Assembly: GCA_029706075.1 (NCBI GenBank)
Contig: JAINUG010000087.1
Coordinates: forward strand, 3,085,501 to 3,149,500
From: Aldrovandia affinis
Lineage: Eukaryota; Chordata; Actinopteri; Notacanthiformes; Halosauridae
DNA: 64,000 nucleotides
Direction: 5' to 3'
This document shows, one piece after another, positions 59,001-64,000 of this stretch. Every line of letters starts with the position of its first letter. Positions within the stretch are counted from its first letter, which is position 1. Both the position numbers and the translations under genes were made by a program. The notes under the pieces are model-generated. The model had not been told where the DNA came from and searched no databases. It saw nothing but the letters and a program-made list of their open reading frames with translations.

Positions 59001-60426
59001 TCTTTACTCACATTTAAACTGTATGGGATGTCTCTACCAAACGATCCCACTTTTAACGCATGCACTGATATTGTCACGGATTGTACTTTACGTATTCAAG
59101 TGCACAGCTTGGACTCAAAATGACTAAAAGAATGAACAAAAAAGTTTTCGATGGCACAAATCAGAGAATTTTGGCTAATGTACTGCTGTGTTCAACTAAT
59201 AAGGAGAGTACAAATTCAAGTATGCTGATCAAATTTTGAAATGATTGGCTTAGGTGAATGCAATAAAATTAACAAAGATTGAGATCCTTTGGTGTTGGTG
59301 CAGTGACATTATTCAATGGCTTGTTTTCTTAGAAAAATAAAAAATAAAAATCCCAGCTGGATGTTTAATTCATTTCATTTAATGCAATTAATTTAACAAA
59401 CCTAAATATGCAATTCCTCAGGTGTTTCCAGAAAACTTTACTTTTAATTAAGGAAACATCAAATCTGCTAATTACCTGCTAATCACCTGCCCAGTTAAAC
59501 CTGTGGCTCACCATTTCCTGTTTTACTTCACCAGAGTGACACGTTGACCACAACCAAGCCCACCATGACCATGGCTTTCACGAGACTGTTTCCAAATATG
59601 GCATCTCTAAATTACCAAAATGAAACAATAAGACTTCTTGGGCTTTTTCATTTCTATTGTTTTCCACTCTTTCCGTAAACCTGCTGCTGTGGTTCAGCCC
59701 TCAGGAGTACAGGCAGGAGGCAATTTGTGCTGAGCTCTGATTGTGGGAGAGCCCAGCCGCTACTGGTTCCCCTGGGCTGGCTGCACAAAGGCACGGAACC
59801 CAGCACATTTTGGCAAACTCCTGGCCTGTGGCAGTGTGCAAACTGAGAGCCCGTCCTGACGTCGTTTGGGCCTTCCACAAATTGGGAGCGGGGGGGTGGC
59901 CCTGGCAAGTTGTCAGCAACCTTGATGAAATCATGACATCCACACCACCGAAAACCAGGTTCACGCCAACAGCTATGAGGGTTAGGAAAAGGCCTACTGC
60001 CAAGGAACACTGAAAGAAGCTCTCAGGGATATTATATTTTATTACATAAAGGCTGAAATTAATATTACATATTAAGGTGAGTGATTTGAATACATGCAAG
60101 GTTTATTGCACCTTGAAAAGCAAAACTAATATAATGTGGTTGATTTTTTTCAATATTATGTTAGGCAAGTGGGGTGGTGTGCATATTTTAAGAGAATCAT
60201 CATATTTCACAAAACCAAAGAGCAGAAAGAAAAAATAGATATATCTGCAATTGCAATTCTGTAAACTAGTATTACAGCAAAGCTTTATAGTTCATTTTAA
60301 ATTCTCCTTCTTAAATTCCTCTTACTGTAAGTGTTGTTTCTTTTAAACAACATCTGATCAACACCTGCGTGCTTGGACGTAGCATGTGCAGTTTTGATTA
60401 GTTAGTTTAACAAGTTTTACTATGTG
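59001..60426. other. single-copy non-coding DNA
   Basis: AT-rich, with a GC-richer complex part at 59560-60010 where open frames exist on both strands but none has a domain. No repeat ends recognised. Confidence 0.4.
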
Positions 60427-60470
60427 TGTCTGTCATTGTGTGTATAAGCAAGTGTGTATGTGTGTGTGTG

Positions 60471-60502
<32 letters not shown>

Positions 60503-60560
60503 AAGTGTCTGTGTGTGTGAGTTTGTATGGGTGAGTGACTATTTGTGTGTTTGTGTGTAG
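60427..60560. repeat. (TG)n microsatellite region
   Basis: The core TG run is at about 60458-60501, with imperfect TG-rich flanks. Confidence 0.9.
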
Positions 60561-60949
60561 TTTGAAGTCCCTCCATATGTGCGGGAAGTGCTGTGCCATG
60601 AATAGTTTTCTTATATAGTATTGTATTGTATTGTATTGTATATCATATTTAAAATAAAGACAAAAATGAGTGTGCGTCTGTGTATGCGTGTCATAATTGG
60701 CATGAAACTGCGGGAGGTGCTGCATGGAGCTTCGGGAGGTGCTGAACAGAAGTTAAAAAAAGTTCATAAGAAAAAAACTTTTGATCACCTGATATGTGCG
60801 TAGAAAAAACATTTGTATCAACGTAGCTAGCAACACAAGCAGGTGAGTTAGCTAGCTAGCTATCAAGAAGTAACCCAAATAAGTAACACATTTTCCACAA
60901 TTCTGTGTAATGAATTGATTGAGCTGTTGTGTTTTTACATTTTTATTCA

Positions 60950-61260
60950 AAATGTCAGAAAAACGTATTCGCGAATTCTATAAAAAGCCTGCAGCAAAAA
61001 AACTAAACAGCACCGACCGCAGCGCCATCACTTCCCCATCACCGATACCTCTATCCTCAACCTCAGAGGCACAGCACCTGATTTGACCACAATCACTCCA
61101 TTAAATGGAGCACTTTGTTGTCTTAATCACCCCATTTATATGGTCCTATGTGGCACCCAACGCAGCCCACAGAGGGTTCTGAGGCCTTTCAATGGTGATT
61201 TCAACCGATTCGTCAATGAATCATTGCGGGAGTTAGTGTCAAAATTGGTGAGTGTGAGGT
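60950..61260 (+). pseudogene. possible remnant of a transposase-type ORF start
   Basis: From 60951 the frame reads MSEKRIREFYKKPAAKKLNS then a Ser/Pro-rich run (SPSPIPLSSTSEAQ) to a stop near 61084. The pattern, a short basic start with 'FYKKP' followed by a Ser/Pro linker, resembles the beginnings of hAT/TTF-zinc-finger transposase-like genes (such as 'KRTIDTFFKR...'). It is followed by a possible donor at about 61248 (TTG|GTGAGT). The resemblance is weak and no zinc finger or catalytic domain follows. It could be chance. Confidence 0.2.
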
Positions 61261-62689
61261 GAGGCACTATTTCTGTTTGTTAAAAATCATAATAACAAAT
61301 GGTGATGTAAGTTACTTCTAACAGGTTTTCAGTTTTTTTCTGCTTCACTCATAAAACTAATTCAATCCAAAAGTAGAAGCAATATTTTGGTTATGCCTTT
61401 GAATGGTGTAGCTTACATCGGCACTGAAACTTTTTCACGTTCTTTGTAAGCCAGGTTGGTTTGATAGGTGGAAGTTGTTGCATTATGCCAAAGAAACCAA
61501 GCGTGTTCGTTGCTATGTCTGGGTAAAAGCAGTGAATTAAAAAAACTGGTCAGTGCAAGTACTATTCAAAACAACACTATTCAAGCCACATTGCGTTATT
61601 ATAACGTTATATTTTTGTTTTGATTTCAGCACCCCTAAGTCAAAATATTTTCCCACGCGAGTTTCCCATTTTGAGTCCCTCCAGTGTTCTTATTCTTATC
61701 AATTAGAGAGACCAGCACTGGCCCCATCCACAAATCAGCACAAACTGTCCCAGTAACCAACAAACAGCTGTGCAAACTATTAAGACTGTGTGTGTGTGTG
61801 TGAGCAAGTGACTCTGCGTGTGTGTGTTATGCATGTATATTTGAAATAGAAACAATTCAAAGAAAGGACAAGAAACGAATTTATTGTAATGCAACTCTGC
61901 TAATAAAAGCTGTTATGCTGCATCATTGCTCTTTTGGAGGAATAGGTGGGCATCTTAGGATTCCATTCAATATAACCACAACATTGAATTACATATTTAA
62001 GCAGCCGATCTTTTTTTTCTTTGTTTCTCACACAACATTTCTCAATATATAAAATTTCACAATAATTTAATTGACCCTATTACAATCAATTTGTATAAAA
62101 ACAAGAGAGAATGAAACAAATGCTTTGCATTTGTGAATCAAACAAGGCGCATCATGGTCCAATTGAAAAGTAGCCTTGTGGGGCTTGAAGTGCAGACAAA
62201 GTGCAAGGCTAGGCACAAGGGTAAAACTGCAAGGTGTGTAAACCTCAAGTTTAGAACACCAGACCACTGAAGTGTATTATAACTGGGAGGCTGTTCTTGA
62301 CATCCCAGACAAGCCTTTCCTGAGGGAAGTGGTTAGTATCTGAAGGCATTATTTCAAAAGGCTAGAAGAAAACTTTCAGAGTCTGTAAGGAACCCAATGA
62401 ATCCTGTATAGAGGTGAAATAGCAAAGAGCCAGGGACAAACCCTTGAGGTACACCTCTTGAGAGTGTTTGGAGGACAGATCATCAACATTCCTGAAAACT
62501 CTGAAGGAATGGTCAGCCAAGTGTGTGTGTGTGAGTGTGCATGGGGGGGCAAAATGTACCTGTGCAAAATTGTTGTAGTTGAAAAGCAAGACAACTTAGT
62601 TACTGTTGCTTCAAGGAAAGGCATTAATATGATGTAGCAAGGTGGCAGGGGTGGCCACCATGCCAGGTGGTGAGTGGATGGAAAACAAA
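61261..62689. other. single-copy non-coding DNA
   Basis: A short (TG)n lies at 61786-61802. No exon, transposon end or RNA gene recognised. Confidence 0.4.
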
Positions 62690-63075
62690 CCAAAAAAAAG
62701 CTCTTGTAGGCCAATGGCCAGTTTATTATTTTTAAACACTACACAATAATCAAATAAAACAAAACACAAAAACCAAGTTGAACCAAAAGCCAGTACTTTT
62801 ACAAGCAACGAAAAGCCAGCACTTTTTCCTCCATGCCCCAAAAACAAAAACTCCTTCAGGCATGGCAGGCCGTGCTTTTATAAAAGCCTAATAAAGGCAA
62901 TGGCTAACACCTGAGTTGATTGCTCATTAGCCTCAGGTGAGCCTGCCTGTAGGTGAGGCCACTGCTGTCCAAGGTCCCGTGGTACCCTCCAGGCTGTGGG
63001 AGGGAACAGGAACACCTGACAGCAGCCAAAAGGGAGGCGCAGCCCTCTCTACCTCTCCCAGTGTCGCACATGAGT
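62690..63075 (-). mobile_element. probable LTR-like fossil
   Basis: On the minus strand a TATA-box-like CTTTTATAAAAGC (about 62874-62886) is followed about 150 bp downstream by a polyadenylation signal AATAAAC near 62723-62730, with a GC-rich upstream part (62930-63060). This is the U3-R-U5 arrangement of a fish LTR. Termini and a target duplication could not be fixed, and no internal region adjoins. Its sequence differs from the LTR at 44965. Family undetermined; probably old. Confidence 0.4.
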
Positions 63076-64000
63076 AAAATGTTTGTGTTGCATTTAATTT
63101 GCACTCCGACACCAGTATCTCACCACCTCTATTGGGCTGTTGCCGGCGAAGACATGTGGTGTGATCAACGACACGGTGCCTGAGCTTTCCTCGACAGCTT
63201 GCACCTAATTTAAAATGTAAACCACAAAGAGAGAGAGGGGGAGAGATAGAGACCTAGAAGTAGAAAAAGAAGCATTGAGATTTTTACATTATGTTTTCTT
63301 AAGTATATTGAAGTGCTCCACATTTGCATGTTTGTATTTTTCCAGGCTGCAGGAAGTACATAATTATAAGTGTGTACACACGCGCACACTCCAGTGAAGT
63401 GGCTTCACTGTCGCAGATCACCAACCATTATTTTTTGATAGACATCTTACACAGTATGCAAGCCAACTGATGATCCACCACGAAAAACTGTCTCACAAAT
63501 ACTAAAGCTAAATACTTTTCACAAAAAATGTATACCAAAAATGACAAGGGCAGTTCTCGAGAAACATTTTTGTCATTTCTCTCAAATTCGAGGGAGGTGT
63601 TCTGTATTTATCAAATAAACAACTAAATGTAATATCATCCTTATTGGTCTCAGCAGAAATGTCAGGCCCATCTTGCAGATTTCTCCTTGATGAGAAAAAT
63701 CCAATTAAAATGTCAACTAATTTTTATTAGGGTCTGCCTACTCGGTTGGGTTCAGCATGCCCCCTGGGTTGGGAAGGCAAAATAAATGGATCGTGCCATG
63801 CAACGCAATTCTGAAAGCATTAAAGGTCCACATTGCCAAATGTTGCATTTACTCTTACTCTAAAGGAATCCCTGAGTCTCACTGTCTGCCCCTGCTCTGA
63901 TTGCAGACAAAGGGGAGTGTGGCAAACAATCTTTCTCCTCTGTCATGTCAGTGGTGGCTGGTGCCTCCAGAATCAGAGGAAGCATGTAAGAGGCATGACC
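63076..64000. other. single-copy non-coding DNA
   Basis: A purine-rich GA stretch at about 63228-63251, an octamer-like ATTTGCAT at 63322-63329, and otherwise complex AT-rich sequence of possible CNE texture. No exon recognised to the window end. Confidence 0.4.

Noticed and set aside
62690-63075. Target-site duplication for the second LTR-like fossil
   Set aside because: Candidate TG and CA ends were tried but no matching flanking 4-6 bp could be fixed, so only approximate limits are given.

Overview
The window looks like nuclear DNA of a ray-finned fish, probably a teleost. The evidence is at least seven insertions of Tc1/mariner transposons in six or so families, tRNA-derived SINEs with fish-type bodies and tails, short hAT-like MITEs, abundant (TG)n, (GA)n and (AAT)n microsatellites, and overall CpG depletion with a few CpG-dense islets. 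A dispersed repeat at 38203-38266 recalls one common in early-branching ray-finned fishes, but that is too weak for a finer placement. Nothing prokaryotic is present (no operons, CRISPR arrays or Shine-Dalgarno-led genes).

No host protein-coding exon can be supported. All recognisable coding sequence belongs to transposable elements: Tc1 transposase remnants and one LINE reverse-transcriptase fragment. The region therefore reads as a gene desert or the inside of a very large intron.

Layout. 1-34 kb is mostly single-copy non-coding DNA. It carries scattered SINEs (about 355, 13950, 18115, 23843), dispersed-repeat fragments (3425, 7021, 16070, 25680), microsatellites, and long complex low-repeat stretches that resemble conserved non-coding elements (CNE-like; about 6.1, 7.3-8.2, 9.7, 14-15.3, 19.5-20.3 and 28.8-30.1 kb), plus CpG-dense segments near 2.4-3.2 and 21.0-21.8 kb. 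34-46 kb is a transposon-rich belt: a Tc1 remnant with a perfect hAT MITE inside it (34.2-35.0), a second MITE (36.0-36.5), a 400-bp TG-rich array, two diverged copies of one Tc1 family (38.4 and 41.2), a 1.6-kb Tc1 with long inverted repeats (42.6-44.2), and a solo LTR flanked by a 4-bp duplication beside another Tc1 remnant (45.0-46.0). A CNE-like block with an inverted pair of octamer motifs lies between (39.0-41.1). 46-48.7 kb is the best candidate regulatory block. 50.5-53.9 kb holds a MITE-like sequence split by a nearly intact Tc1, followed by a further Tc1 family. 55-57 kb has two hAT MITEs and the LINE fragment. 57.2-59 kb is again CNE-like. The right end has a probable second LTR fossil (62.7-63.1).

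The elements do not act together as a pathway. What the window records is the insertion history of several transposon families between islands of probably constrained regulatory sequence. CNE status is inferred from composition alone and depends on cross-species alignment.
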